64,000 nucleotides of DNA from Diplolepis rosae (GCA_030998225.1 JAPYXD010000308.1:1808001-1872000); one strand, 5' to 3'. Shown: positions 1 to 10,834, numbered from the stretch's first letter. The notes: generated from the letters alone by a model not told the origin. Made by a program: numbers and translations.

Positions 1-462
1 AACTGGTTGTAACTATTTTTGAAAAAAATCTAAATTTCATTTTTGCTTAAATTTTGACCCATTTTATTTATTTTAAAATCATCTAGTTAAAAAGCTGAGA
101 TTTTTTCCTATAGAATAGCAAAATATCAGGATGACGTTTTTTTTTGTTTTCGAGCAATTGTGCGATGAATAACCGGATGCTCCACCGTAGCTGAGGCCGA
201 GCGACCGTTCGCTACCGTCTTCACGCCGGGGAATCCGTAGAACACTCTCAAGCTAATTTTTTACATTACATATTATTATACGCGGCTAATGTAACTGCTC
301 TCTGCATTTACAGAGTTGGGACTTTCATTATTAAGTTACAAGTTACAATGCCTGAATTACAGTTAGTGTAAGATTAATTTGGAATATGTTTTGAAAATTA
401 AATCTATTGAATTTATATCTAGTTGTTGAATGTGTAGGAGAGTGATGTTTCTGTTTATCTGG
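1..462. other. AT-rich non-coding DNA
   Basis: I see no gene, RNA or clear repeat boundary here. Composition is AT-rich with short homopolymer runs, and a slightly GC-richer patch lies near 160-240. Confidence 0.5.
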
Positions 463-913
463 GTATCAAATTCCTATTGGAATTGCTTGAATTGCGCGAT
501 TAGCATACATATAACATTAACACGAAAGTGGAATGACGTTGAAAAAAATGCATTTTAGTTGAAAACACAACTGAAAATCCATCTGGATTTTCTGGCTAGG
601 AATTAACTGAATTATTCGGTCTGAAATTCGAGTTGAAAATCTCAAGCTGAAAATGGATAATCTTCAGTTGAAAGTCTAACTGAACTTTCCTTGAATTTTG
701 AAAATCCACTCGGAATTTCCTGCTGAAAAGTCTAATTCGATTTCTAGCTAGGATTTCTAGCCAGAACATCCAGTTGGCTTTACAGTTGTGTTTTCAACTA
801 AGATTGTTAGTTGGAAATACATTTTTTTAACGCCATTTCACTTTCTTGTTAATGTAATATGTATGCAAGTCGCGCAATTTAAGCAATCCCAATGGGAGTT
901 TGATATACAAGAG
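463..913. mobile_element. MITE-like inverted-repeat element
   Basis: The stretch from 463 to about 590 reappears in reverse complement at about 760-913 at roughly 80% identity. Both ends contain forms of GCGCGATTAGCATAC and of GTATCAAATTCC. The interior is a degenerate array of GTTGAAAATC-like words. It has no coding capacity, so this is a non-autonomous terminal-inverted-repeat element. I could not identify a target-site duplication, and the superfamily is unknown. Confidence 0.6.
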
Positions 914-2337
914 CATCCTGAGAGTATTCTAATAGTAATAGAGGAGCTATCCCGAAGGGTACCAAGTGGTCAAAAATGGCTAACCACATACAGAGTCCTA
1001 TGGAAGATTTAAAGTTCACATGGTCTTTCGTCGGTTATTTGTAAGATGAATATTCAGTGTCTCCATCTACCGGTTGCGCAATATGACTAAGTGTCTTAGA
1101 TAACTAGTTCCGTAGAGAATTTTGCGTAAACCTGCCTCATCGAGCTAGAGTTGTGAAGGGGGAATATTACATTGAGAACGGTAACGAGAACGAGAGTATA
1201 ACCTACAATAGCATATTACCGACCACTGTGACCGAACGTTACCAATCTGTTTTGAATCGTGAATTCGAATCATTCCATGTTTTAAGGTTGAATGCAAGTC
1301 TCATCCCCGTACAAATAGTAGAGTCCCGTGGGGCGCCGTCGAGCTATGCTGTTTTGAAAAAATTTCTTGGGCTCGCATGCTGAAAATTTTAGTGCGCTAC
1401 TGGCTTAGAATTCGTAGTATGAGTGTATACGTATAGTCACCAATCCTATGCCAGCGGCCGACTCATAGATCGTGCAACACTGCAATTTAAACCTAACTGT
1501 GATATGTTTCGAATAGCTGAATGTCAAAGGTTATTGTTAACAGTTAAAAAAATGTCAGGTCAAGTGAGATGGAAAGGAAGATGTATAAAGAACAAAACTT
1601 TAGAATATGAAGTGCGTCGAAATCCGGGACTGGTTGAAGCGAGGAAAAGAAAATATTCTGCCAGAAATTTCACGTATGCTTCCAAGCTGGTTGTGTGTGT
1701 GTCGAGACCTACAGCAGACAAGCTGAAGAAAGGGAACAGTGTTGCCGGTTTGCGATACTGTTACTTTTATCTGTTTGAAAGTAACTGAAATCTAAATGTT
1801 CTAAATTAGATTATCTATAAATCTGCACGGTGGAGAGATTTGATGTTTTTTTCAAAAATTTATATTTTCAAGCAGCACAAATACCGAAAATTTTCAAAAT
1901 TCTCTACCAGAGCGTTTAATTACTACAAATTAAAATGTGGAGAGTGCCTATGCATTGCCCATGAATTACGTGTTAAAATAGTCAACTTTGACATTAATTA
2001 TCTCTGCATCGGCACGGTTGTAAAATTTGAAATTAATTTAGCATATAAATAATTATTCTATTTAAATATCAGCTCCTTTTTTTAAAAATTCTACCAGAAA
2101 TCGATTTTTTTACATACAACCTTAAGTGTATATTTCCTGTTGGCAGGTGTACTGGAACGGACAAAAGGTAAGTATATTTGAAATATTTTAAAGTAATGAA
2201 AATGTGATTCAAATATTACAGCTCCTTAAAATATGATTGTAATTGTAAATCTAAGATATCTCAATGGTTCTAAATGCTCTTTTAGCGTATAGGTTATGTT
2301 TGATTGCGAGTCTATAAAGCCGAAAAGTTCACGGAAA
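914..2337. other. unassigned DNA with short open frames
   Basis: Short plus-strand open frames occur at 1153-1383 (76 aa) and 1423-1788 (121 aa). The second opens at a non-ATG codon and is rich in Lys and Arg. I recognise no family in either and see no supporting splice context. They may be chance frames or fragments of an unrecognised repeat. Confidence 0.3.
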
Positions 2338-2622
2338 ATGGGTAAGCCAAAAAGCAATGTATGATCGTATTTTCGAACAAAACGCGACAAAAAAGGAAAA
2401 ATTGAAGGCTACATATGCATATTATGCAAAATTAGGTACCAAAAAAATTCCACTAGAAAAAAGAAGCATTTACAAAGTTGTCTCAAATGTCCAAGTGAAA
2501 GCATCAATCGAGCACCACGTGAAAACTTCACTATAGCTGAAATAAATGGTAAAGTATTATTTATGAACACATTACAATTCTTTACAAAGTTTCGATCTTT
2601 GTTGGATAGTTTACGGCAATAA
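2338..2622 (+). pseudogene. BED-type zinc-finger exon, interrupted
   Basis: From the ATG at 2338 the frame reads MGKPKSNV, then an in-frame TGA, then SYF followed by a basic stretch. Next comes a Cys-X2-Cys ... His-X4-Cys finger (CILCKIRY, later KKHLQSC) at about 2416-2480. That arrangement matches BED fingers, which bind DNA in hAT-type transposases and derived host genes. The TGA sits where a Trp is usual, so one substitution would explain it. A possible splice donor (GTAAAG) follows at 2549. The plus-strand pseudogene at 2836 lies just downstream and may be the same gene. Confidence 0.5.
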
Positions 2623-2835
2623 TTTGTCGTATTCAATTATAAATTATTACAAAAGATTCAATTAATTAACCTTAATTTTCATTTCTCTTTCGTATACAAT
2701 TGTGATTCTGGCAATAAAGCTTCATCAGAAGTTGACAGTTTCCCAATTTCTGATAAAACTGAAAAAGATCATATGAACTTATCTAAGAACTCAAGTGAAC
2801 CGAAACTGTTTTCATTGAAAAGCTACCTAGATTAA

Positions 2836-3420
2836 ATGACACCAAATGAACCACCATTACATGTGAAGCTCGAGTTCGTAAAGAATGTTCTCAAAGCGAT
2901 GGATAAAAACGGAGAAGGTTTTCGTTTCTTGAAAAGAAAATTTCCTGAGCTTAGAGATGCTGAAATCAAGGAAGGGGTTTTTGAGAATCACAAATCTGAC
3001 AACTTATGTTGGACTGTGATTTCGAAAAGAGCTTGGCTGACCTTGAGAGACAAACTTGGAAGCCAGTAAAAGCTGTTATGAACAATTTCTTAGGGAACAC
3101 GAAGTCCAGAAACTGGAAACATCTGGGGAACACTATGTTGCAGAACTGCCAGGAAATGAAAGTGAACATTTCACTAAAGATTCACATTATTCATTCTCAC
3201 TTGGAATTCTTCCCAGAAAATTTGGGAGCAGTTAGTGATGAATACGAGGAAAGATTTTATCAAGACATCGCTGAAATCGAAAAGAGATACCAAGGTATGT
3301 TATGTGGAGTGTGAACGCTTTAACAGACTACTGCTGGAGTCTCATGACTGATAAACCAAATGCTCATCATCGACGAGCATGCAAGAGAAAAAGTTTCCAG
3401 TCAGTAGTAGCAGCTTATAA
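2836..3420 (+). pseudogene. multi-copy insect gene fragment of unknown function
   Basis: Two overlapping plus-strand frames make one protein across a frameshift near 2990-3010. The first contains PPLHVKLEFVKN and FPELRDAEIKEGVF. The second contains FLGNTKSRNWKHL, IIHSHLEFFPENLG and ERFYQDIAEIEKRYQG, and a later frame has DYCWSL. From memory, this order of motifs (LHIKLG, HSHLDFFPENLG, GERFHQDI, RYQGRW, ADYCW) defines a protein family found in many near-identical copies in insect genomes, probably of transposon origin. No catalytic role is known to me. AATAAA-like signals lie downstream near 3530. Confidence 0.6.
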
Positions 3421-3846
3421 TCATTTTTCGACAGGAGCTAACAACCAATATTAAAGAAAGTATATTTTAAACTTTGTAAATACTGTGAATCTTGTGAATA
3501 TTGTAAATGTGGTAAATATTGTAGACTTTAATGTAATAAAATACAAGAAACAGTACTATGATTTGCCTCAAGTACTTGTAAGCTGTCAAACTGGTAACCC
3601 TACAGAAATAGACAACTTTTCTGCCATGTATCTTCTTTACTGACATTTTGCGGTTAAGCTCAGAAAAAAACGATTTGTAATTTACATTTGAATGTTACAA
3701 AATAATATCAAGCAGGATATGATTCTCCAATTTTGGTCGAATCCGTCGGCTTCACTCAAGTATGCTACACATGCGGAATTGTACAAAGATCATCACATTT
3801 CACTGATAGTTGGATGAAAAATTGACAACGGATACAAAATTCGTCT
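3421..3846. other. AT-rich region, no gene seen
   Basis: It holds a degenerate TTGTAAATA/TTGTGAATA repeat at about 3470-3525 and possible polyadenylation signals for the preceding pseudogene. I see nothing else that I can support. Confidence 0.4.
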
Positions 3847-4090
3847 TTACGAATTCGATATGCACGTTGCGGATAGAGACTTTTCAATAATCATTATTAG
3901 GTTTTCCGAGCCCCAAATGGGACAATTCTGCTTATTAACATAGCATCTAGAGTCAAAATGATCCTCATTGCTCATAATGATTTTTCGGTGAAATTCAGGT
4001 TCATTTTCATGCATTTTTGTAGTAAATTTTAACAATATTAATGCGTTGTTGAGGCGTGTATCGTTCCATTTTTATTAATGGCATAGTTTT
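3847..4090 (-). pseudogene. mariner-type transposase, internally deleted
   Basis: The minus strand starts at about 4068 with MERYTPQQRINIVK and IYYKNA, the first HTH of a Tc1/mariner-superfamily transposase. It jumps directly to ENEPEFHRKIIMSNEDHF, the start of the catalytic domain with the first Asp region, and then to YVNKQNCPIWGSEN. The DNA between the HTH and the catalytic core is missing, and the frame ends at 3847 before the second and third catalytic residues. The wording matches the more complete copy at 16400-17310, so it belongs to the same family. Confidence 0.7.
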
Positions 4091-4289
4091 TATTTGCCAT
4101 CTATCAAAAAATGACATTACTTATCATGACATCTTCCAAAATAGCGGGCTATTCAAATTGCAACCTCTAATTGCAAAACCCTGTAGTTTCACGCGTTTCT
4201 GAGTCGTGACGAGTTTTTTTATCCTTGCACTCAATTTATGTTAATAATAAGACTTCGAACTGTTTTTGGGAAGCAGTCGCCATTCTACA

Positions 4290-4380
4290 GGAAAAAAGAA
4301 GTTCCTTGATGTTTAGAGAACTAGTTCTAGATAAGCAGATCTATAACTAGTTCTCTAAACTTCAAAGGACATTTTCTTCC
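4290..4380. repeat. 91-nt imperfect hairpin, pre-miRNA-like
   Basis: The arms (about 43 nt each) pair around a short loop. The inner part is perfectly complementary (GTTTAGAGAACTAGTT against its reverse complement), and the outer part is about 75-80% complementary. Length and shape resemble a microRNA precursor. There is no evidence of expression, and a small MITE remnant is equally possible. Confidence 0.4.
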
Positions 4381-4457
4381 GTATACATGAACTCGCGGAA
4401 CGATCCCTGTCATATATTACAATATTGTTGACTCTCGCTCCCCATTGATCCAAATTC

Positions 4458-5263
4458 AATCGTTTATAGCTCAAAAACTAATTGATTATGTCACTTATAG
4501 GCCCATTTTGCAACCCACTCGTCACCACCCCGTATATTACGATTTCCACGGTTCTTCCAGATAAATAATAGAAGACCGAGAGATAATCTGCCTCAATAGT
4601 GTTAGGTAACAGTTGAGTTTAACAATGAGAATTCATAATACACGTAGGTTAATAACATGTTTCTTCATATCACGATCTCTGTGAGTATGCGTGTCCAAAA
4701 CAGACGTATGTATGCTTCTACGTGTTTCGCTCACCCGCAGTCATACCTTTATCAGATTCGAGATATTCTACTTGAATTCAACGCATCGCAGTCGGCAATG
4801 CTAACTTAAGTGGGTCGTCTATCTTCGCGCCAAAATTTCGAGCCAATTTTCAACGTTGGTTTACGAAAAACACTGCGCATCATATTGAGGAACAGTTTTC
4901 CGCATATTATCCGCACACTCTTAGAATTTGAAAAAATTACATCGAAACAATTTTTTTTTTCAAAATCTCGACTTTGGAGCAAATGTCGGGTAAAATAGAG
5001 TTTTATTTCAACTATGGGGCAGGATTTACAAATAGGGGAAGCCAATAAAAAGTGACGCGTGAGATGGTGGACAGAGTTGATCCGGCGACAAGAATTGCAC
5101 TAATCCGGTTCAGGCACAGGATGCAGAATAAGTGTCGGTCCGTTTTCTCAACTCGTGCGTCAATGTATCGGAAGAGAGCATTCGATTTTTGAGTTAGGCC
5201 GTGATTCGTCGAGTCACGGTCATACAACCCTAGGGCAGGTCTGTAACTATGTTATATCCCCTC

Positions 5264-5267
<4 letters not shown>
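4458..5267. repeat. 810-bp direct repeat, left copy flanking the LINE
   Basis: This segment is repeated at 9871-10680. The only differences I noticed are two compensating single-base indels in A-runs (near 4867 and 4932). The left copy ends exactly where the LINE poly(T)/poly(A) tail begins at 5268. The right copy starts exactly where the truncated LINE 5' end stops at 9870. Formally it is a target-site duplication of about 810 bp. A diverged piece of the same sequence is at 12003-12100. Confidence 0.9.
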
Positions 5268-5306
<39 letters not shown>

Positions 5307-5307
<1 letters not shown>

Positions 5308-5655
5308 GTGAGGAGGAAAAATGGCAAAATCTTTTATAGACGTTGTACAGGACTCTCCTAGGACGGGTCTAGGCATACCTGTTAAAACCAAAAAACCCCC
5401 TCTCTCGAACCAATACACCACCCGCGGAACCGCCTTTCGGCTTTAAACTTCACGGGTGGTTGGTTCCATTAAAGTCGCGTACGACTCTTCCGTCATCCGT
5501 TCGCTCGGAACTTCCACCCGCGGCCACACGCCCATTAGGATAACCGACTAGCCGCGCCACCCAGGGGAGAAACAAACAGATTTCTCCCCCGAACGACGCG
5601 GAAAGTCAAGTCTGCCCGAGACGCAGGACCGCGGGTGCCGGCCCCGATGCGATTT
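5307..5655 (-). other. LINE copy 1 3' UTR
   Basis: This non-coding sequence lies between the ORF2 stop and the poly(A) tail. It is shared with the 3' end of copy 2 (42221-42570) at high identity, including the terminal block ending in CCATTTTTCCTCCTCACC before the A-run. In this family it probably carries the signal recognised by the element's own reverse transcriptase, which is inference from LINE biology. Confidence 0.8.
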
Positions 5656-7668
5656 CTACTGGCCCTCCCCGTTGTTTCGCTCTCGACGCCCATCAAGTTC
5701 TCTCGTCTTCATCACAAGTGTGACGAATGACTCGATGAGCGTCCAGAACCGTTCAGACTGGAGCATGAGGGGGACCATCGTGTCAGGAGTAAGTTCGGAA
5801 CCCACCACCTGACCGAGGACCCCCCTAGCCACACCCCATTTTGCGCAGACGAAGAGTGCGTGCTCTGCGTTATCCACCGGGGAATCGCAGTAGCAACACG
5901 TCTCCTCGTCTCTCTTCTTAAAGCGCCTCAGGTACGCGTTAAAACAGCCATGGCCCGAGAGCGCTTGTGCCAAGTAAAAGCCGACTTCCCCGTGCTTTCT
6001 GTTCAGCCAGGTGGCGAGCTCCGGGATCAGGCGGTAGGTCCATCTCCCTGACTGCTCACCATGCCATCTCATCTGCCATTTCTCGACGAGTCTGCGCCTT
6101 CCATCCTTGCGGATGGCCTCCTTCGCGCGAGCGATTTCCTGCAGGTCGGCGCAGGTAAGCTCCTTGCGAAGCTGAAAGGTTTCCTGCCTTTCCTCCGCCA
6201 ATAAATCTATTGGCGGGACGCTCGCCAGGACCAGCACAGCGCTCGTCGAGATAGTTCTATATGCCGAAACTATTCTCAGCGCGACAAGTCTCTGCGCCGA
6301 GAACAGCTTCTTCTGGATAGCATGGTTTTGCGAGGCATTGGCCCAGACCGGAGCAGCATAAAGCAGCTTCGAATGGACCACGCTCGCCACCAATCTTCTT
6401 TTCGCTTCCCTGGGTCCACCAATGTTTGGCATAAGCCGGGCCAAGATCGCTCCACATTGGATGGCTTTGGCGGCTGCGATCTTTAGGTGTTCGCCAAAGC
6501 TAAGCCTACGATCCAGCTGCACCCCCAGGTACTTAATGCTTGTTTTCCACTCGACTTCATGCTCTCCGAGAACGATCCTCGGGTATTGGAAGGATCTCCT
6601 GTCCGTAACGAGCAAAGCCTCGGTTTTCTCAGGGGCCATTTTAAGACCTCTGCCATCCAACCAGCGTTTCGCTCGCCACAGACTTTCATTGATCCTCAGC
6701 TCTAGGATTCCAACGTCGTCAGCGGCGCACACGACAAGTGCGTCATCCGCGAAGCCGACGATGCTCGTTCCAGCAGGCAGGTCCATGCGCAGGAAATCGT
6801 CGTACATGACGTTCCAAACGAGTGGACCCACCCGCGACCCTTGAGGGGCGCCACATGTCATCTCCTCCTTGAGAGACCATTTGTCGCCCTCATATATCAC
6901 CCACCTGTCGCTCAGATAGTCATCTATCATTCGCAACAGGTAGTCTGGAACCTTTTTCCGCACCATCGCCTCGATGCAGATGTTCCATCTCGCGGTATTG
7001 AACGCATTGCGTATGTCAATGCTAATCAACGCACAGAATCCCTTACGCTTACCAGTTCCTTTTCTTGCATTTGTGGCGATGTTAACCACAGCTTGGATGG
7101 CGTCCACAGTGGACCTGCCTTTCCTGAATCCGAACTGGTTTTCCGACAGCCCGTTCTCTCCGACCAAGAGAGCCTGAAGCCGTTGTAGAATCAACTCCTC
7201 CAGAAGCTTCCCCATCGTATCCAATAAGCATATTGGTCTATACGACGAGGCAACCCCTAGAGGTTTGTTACCCTTCCTCAGCAGGACCAACCTCTGCTTC
7301 TTCCAATTTGCGAAGAACCTGCCCTCCCGAAGACAGGAGTTAAAGGCTTCTAGGAGGATCTCTGGGTACGCCCCGATCACCTCTTTGAGGATCTCGTTCG
7401 GCACCCCGTCGATACCCGGCGCTGTATTTGCCTTAAGCCTTCCACCCGCTCTCTTTAGTTCTTCGAGAGTGAAGAGTTCTTCGCGCCGGACCACGCAGGA
7501 ACTTCGGTCCTGTCTTTGGAACGGCTCCACGTGTGGAAACAAGCTACGCACAATGTACTGGACTCGATCGGGATTATCCAGGCCCGGGGTCTTTCTTCTA
7601 GCCACCAATCTCTTGGTGACTATTTTGAAGGCGAGACCCCATGGGTTCTTCTCGACCTCACCGATCAA
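5656..7668 (-). CDS. LINE ORF2, reverse transcriptase part
   Basis: This 670-residue open frame holds the complete RT of copy 1. In order: APGIDGVPNEILK, YRPICLLDTMGKLLEEL, QFGFRKGRSTVDAIQ, the catalytic SIDIRNAFNTARWN, APQGSRVGPLVWN, and GFADDALVV with the FADD active-site aspartates, then KYLGVQLDRRLSFGEHL. A C-terminal finger, CCYCDSPVDNAEHALFVC (C-X2-C ... H-X4-C), is typical of R1-type elements. It primes DNA synthesis from the nicked target on the element RNA. It continues the endonuclease frame through an apparent frameshift at about 7660-7690, so the ORF as assembled is not one intact reading frame. All catalytic residues that I can check are present. Confidence 0.92.
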   Translation of the reverse strand: MIGEVEKNPWGLAFKIVTKRLVARRKTPGLDNPDRVQYIVRSLFPHVEPFQRQDRSSCVVRREELFTLEELKRAGGRLKANTAPGIDGVPNEILKEVIGAYPEILLEAFNSCLREGRFFANWKKQRLVLLRKGNKPLGVASSYRPICLLDTMGKLLEELILQRLQALLVGENGLSENQFGFRKGRSTVDAIQAVVNIATNARKGTGKRKGFCALISIDIRNAFNTARWNICIEAMVRKKVPDYLLRMIDDYLSDRWVIYEGDKWSLKEEMTCGAPQGSRVGPLVWNVMYDDFLRMDLPAGTSIVGFADDALVVCAADDVGILELRINESLWRAKRWLDGRGLKMAPEKTEALLVTDRRSFQYPRIVLGEHEVEWKTSIKYLGVQLDRRLSFGEHLKIAAAKAIQCGAILARLMPNIGGPREAKRRLVASVVHSKLLYAAPVWANASQNHAIQKKLFSAQRLVALRIVSAYRTISTSAVLVLASVPPIDLLAEERQETFQLRKELTCADLQEIARAKEAIRKDGRRRLVEKWQMRWHGEQSGRWTYRLIPELATWLNRKHGEVGFYLAQALSGHGCFNAYLRRFKKRDEETCCYCDSPVDNAEHALFVCAKWGVARGVLGQVVGSELTPDTMVPLMLQSERFWTLIESFVTLVMKTRELDGRRERNNGEGQ

Positions 7669-8796
7669 GTCTTTCCAGCATTGAAGTCGGCTTTTCTTTT
7701 ATGCCTCGCCTCAAAGCTGATTTTGCCCCTTTCCATGCCTCGTGCAGCGTAGCATCCCCCTTTGAACGGGTGAATTTTCGCCGCGCTGCGAGGCATTCTC
7801 GACGTAGGGCTGCCAACTGGTCGTTCCACCAGTACATCGAACCCTTGGCTTGCCTGCGCACACGGCGAGGCATCGAGTAGTCGCAAGCCGCGACCACCTT
7901 CTGCCTCACCGATCGCACAGCAGCTTCAAACGACCCAGCAGGGCAGACCCAACCAAGCTCATCGATGAGCCTGGTTTCTTCGAGGTGTTCGCGAAGTCTT
8001 TCCCTGCTGAGTCGTTTCGTGTTCCAGGAGGGGCTCCTTCCTTCGCCGCCCCTACCCTTATCTACCGCCTGACACCGTTGTTCTAGTGTGAATTCGATGC
8101 AACGGTGGTCACTCAAGGTTATTAACTCGAGGACCGACCAGTCGCTTATCCTTGAAGCGAGGCGAGGTGCGGCAATTGTGAGATCAATTATTGACCCCCC
8201 CGCTCCTCGTCTGAACGTAAATTCCCCGCCCTGATTCAAGACGATCAGTTCGTTCCTAGCGACCATCTCGCCAACCAAGATTCCCCTCCTATCTAGGCGG
8301 GCTTCACCCCACTCGGGCGACTTACTGTTGAAGTCACCCCCTATGAGGGATCGCCCGATGGCCTCACGGAGGCTTTCCTCAAGGAGGAGGATCTGGGTCT
8401 CAAAGACATCGAAGGGATCGCCGGGGGAGAAGTAGCAGCTGTACACACGCACATCCGCCACCTCCACCCAGACGAACCCCGCGTCGGTCTCCAGGAAGTC
8501 CCCGACGCCCAAATCAGGGTTACAAACAAGGATGCCGGCCCTCCTTGATGCATCCTGATACCAAGCAGAGTTATCGGACCACTTGTACTGCTCACTAATG
8601 AGCAGCACATCAGCCCCCTCTCCCTGGCAGTCTGCATCAGGAGGTCCTGGGCATCCTTCCCCCTTCCGAGGTTGAGCTGCAGGAACTTCAATTCCTGCCT
8701 CTCAACCTCCGAAGCTCTTCCCGGAAGACCGGGCAGGAGCCGCTCCCCGACACATGGGCGACATCTTTGTCGCCCCTGTCTGCGCATGACAGGCAC
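7658..8796 (-). pseudogene. LINE ORF2, APE-type endonuclease part, frameshifted
   Basis: This N-terminal half of ORF2 nicks the target DNA. The first part (8796 to about 8620) contains ELKFLQLNLGRGKDAQDLL, the usual start of the fold. The frame then shifts at a C-run at 8614-8618. It continues as LLISEQYKW, GGDFNSKSPEWGEARLDRRG and TLSDHRCIEF, which contain the conserved Glu, Asp-Phe-Asn and Ser-Asp-His of apurinic endonuclease-like domains. ORF2 overlaps the end of ORF1 in another frame, as in R1-type elements, so its true start is uncertain; the ATG at 8796 is only one possibility. A second frameshift separates it from the RT near 7665. Confidence 0.88.
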
Positions 8797-9858
8797 CTTG
8801 GTGGCGCCTTACAGGTCCTGGCCAAGTGTCCCGTGGCGCCGCATCTCCAACAGGCGTTTTTCCTGTCGGGGTTGCTGCAGCCCCGGGACCCGTGGCCGTA
8901 TCCAAGGCACCTGAAGCAGCGGGCGACTTCCAGGTGCTCGCGAATGCGGCACTCTACCCACCCGATCCTCAACTTGCCTAGCTGAAGCAGACGCGCGGCG
9001 TCTGCCTCAGCCAGCCTGATGACTGCAGTCTTCACCCCACCAAAGCGGGTGAAGAGCCTGCAGGACCCCTCAAAAGCCGGTCTGCCCAATGCCAAGCACA
9101 GGGCAGACACAACCTCTTCCTTTTCAACGGTCTCGTCGAGGTCCCTAATTTCGAGGGACCTCGTCGAGACCAGGGCTGAAATTTGCGCCCTTTCCCCGAC
9201 CGCCAGGTCGAGCTCCTTTCGGAAGGCCGAAACGTCTCCCCCCTTTTTGAGGACCAAAAGGACTTCTTCCTTCCTGGTCCTCCGGATAGACAGGACCTCA
9301 AGTCCTGCCTTCCGGGGGTCGACCTTCGCCTTCATTTCCCTCAAGATGTCGGCGTAGGACTGGCCGTCCCTCGCCGACACCTTGATGGCGTCGCCCGACC
9401 TGGCGGGCGTGGAGCGCTTCGACTTAGGAGTGGCGGTGGTCCCCTGCGCTTTTTGGGCAGGGTCCTCCGCCCTTTTCTCCTTTTTTTTCTTTTTTCTTTT
9501 TTTTTCTTTTTTTTGTGACCACATGCCAGTCCCCTTCTTTATTTGGGGGCTGACTCGTGGCCACCTCGGCATAAGAGGGCGAAGAGCCACCCTTCCCCCT
9601 CTTGGGAGTTTTTTCCAGAGGGGGAGAGGGCGCAGATCTTTTTTCGCCCTTCGCCTGATTTTTTGGGGTATCTCCCAGAGACGCCGAACGTGGTCTCTGG
9701 AAGATCCCCAATTTCTTCATAGCGGAGTGAGATTCCATTTTCTTCTGGAATTTCACCCCGCTCTCCAGGAGGCACTTGTGGGTGTTGAGCATGCCGCTCA
9801 ACACCTCAGTTGCCTCGTTCACCGAGTCTTTAACGAAGCCAGGGTTATTCCTCAGCAT
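8688..9858 (-). pseudogene. LINE ORF1, gag-like zinc-knuckle protein
   Basis: Two frames are joined across the A-rich lysine tract at about 9480-9520. The N-terminal frame (9858-9424) has FQRPRSASLGDTPK and PSYAEV ... WHVVTKK. The second frame has an RRM-like middle region and three zinc knuckles: CFRCLGYGHGSRGC, CWRCGATGHLARTC, and CLSC ... H ... C. These proteins coat element RNA in the ribonucleoprotein. Slippage in the A-run could be a real or an assembly indel. The 5' end of the ORF is missing because the copy is truncated at 9870; copy 2 preserves about 70 extra upstream bases of this ORF. Confidence 0.88.
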
Positions 9859-9870
9859 ACCCTGTTGTAT

Positions 9871-10680
9871 AATCGTTTATAGCTCAAAAACTAATTGATT
9901 ATGTCACTTATAGGCCCATTTTGCAACCCACTCGTCACCACCCCGTATATTACGATTTCCACGGTTCTTCCAGATAAATAATAGAAGACCGAGAGATAAT
10001 CTGCCTCAATAGTGTTAGGTAACAGTTGAGTTTAACAATGAGAATTCATAATACACGTAGGTTAATAACATGTTTCTTCATATCACGATCTCTGTGAGTA
10101 TGCGTGTCCAAAACAGACGTATGTATGCTTCTACGTGTTTCGCTCACCCGCAGTCATACCTTTATCAGATTCGAGATATTCTACTTGAATTCAACGCATC
10201 GCAGTCGGCAATGCTAACTTAAGTGGGTCGTCTATCTTCGCGCCAAAATTTCGAGCCAATTTTCAACGTTGGTTTACGAAAACACTGCGCATCATATTGA
10301 GGAACAGTTTTCCGCATATTATCCGCACACTCTTAGAATTTGAAAAAAATTACATCGAAACAATTTTTTTTTTCAAAATCTCGACTTTGGAGCAAATGTC
10401 GGGTAAAATAGAGTTTTATTTCAACTATGGGGCAGGATTTACAAATAGGGGAAGCCAATAAAAAGTGACGCGTGAGATGGTGGACAGAGTTGATCCGGCG
10501 ACAAGAATTGCACTAATCCGGTTCAGGCACAGGATGCAGAATAAGTGTCGGTCCGTTTTCTCAACTCGTGCGTCAATGTATCGGAAGAGAGCATTCGATT
10601 TTTGAGTTAGGCCGTGATTCGTCGAGTCACGGTCATACAACCCTAGGGCAGGTCTGTAACTATGTTATATCCCCTCGCCC
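9871..10680. repeat. 810-bp direct repeat, right copy flanking the LINE
   Basis: This is the near-identical partner of 4458-5267. It starts immediately beyond the LINE 5' junction and ends with CCCCTCGCCC, which in the left copy is the base next to the poly(T). Beyond 10681 the sequence is unique (TGCGTGGGGC). Confidence 0.9.
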
Positions 10681-10834
10681 TGCGTGGGGCGGTGTGATAC
10701 CTATCTACCATTTTTTTATTCTTGTTTAAATTCTTCTAGATCGAACTCGGTATCTAGATCTATCTCTAAATAATTCTCAGGCTACCATACCTTTTTTATC
10801 CTTTCCCAGTAAATTTTCACAGAATCTCCTTTAA

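Larger units (their letters stand above)
5268..9870 (-). mobile_element. R1-clade-like LINE, copy 1, 5'-truncated
   Basis: This is a non-LTR retrotransposon on the minus strand. From its 5' end at 9870 it carries ORF1 (CCHC gag-like), ORF2 with an APE-type endonuclease and a reverse transcriptase, a 3' UTR (5307-5655), and a poly(A) tail that appears as T39 at 5268-5306. Compared with copy 2 (39112-42587) it lacks about 1.1 kb of 5' sequence, so it is 5'-truncated, as target-primed reverse transcription often produces. The R1-clade assignment rests on three things: overlapping ORFs, FADD at the active site, and a C-terminal Cys-Cys-His-Cys finger with no RNase H. It is flanked by the 810-bp repeats. 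Confidence 0.9.

Noticed and set aside
5860..9882. Many plus-strand ORFs across LINE copy 1
   Set aside because: They are antisense shadows of ORF1 and ORF2. The minus-strand frames carry all recognisable motifs.
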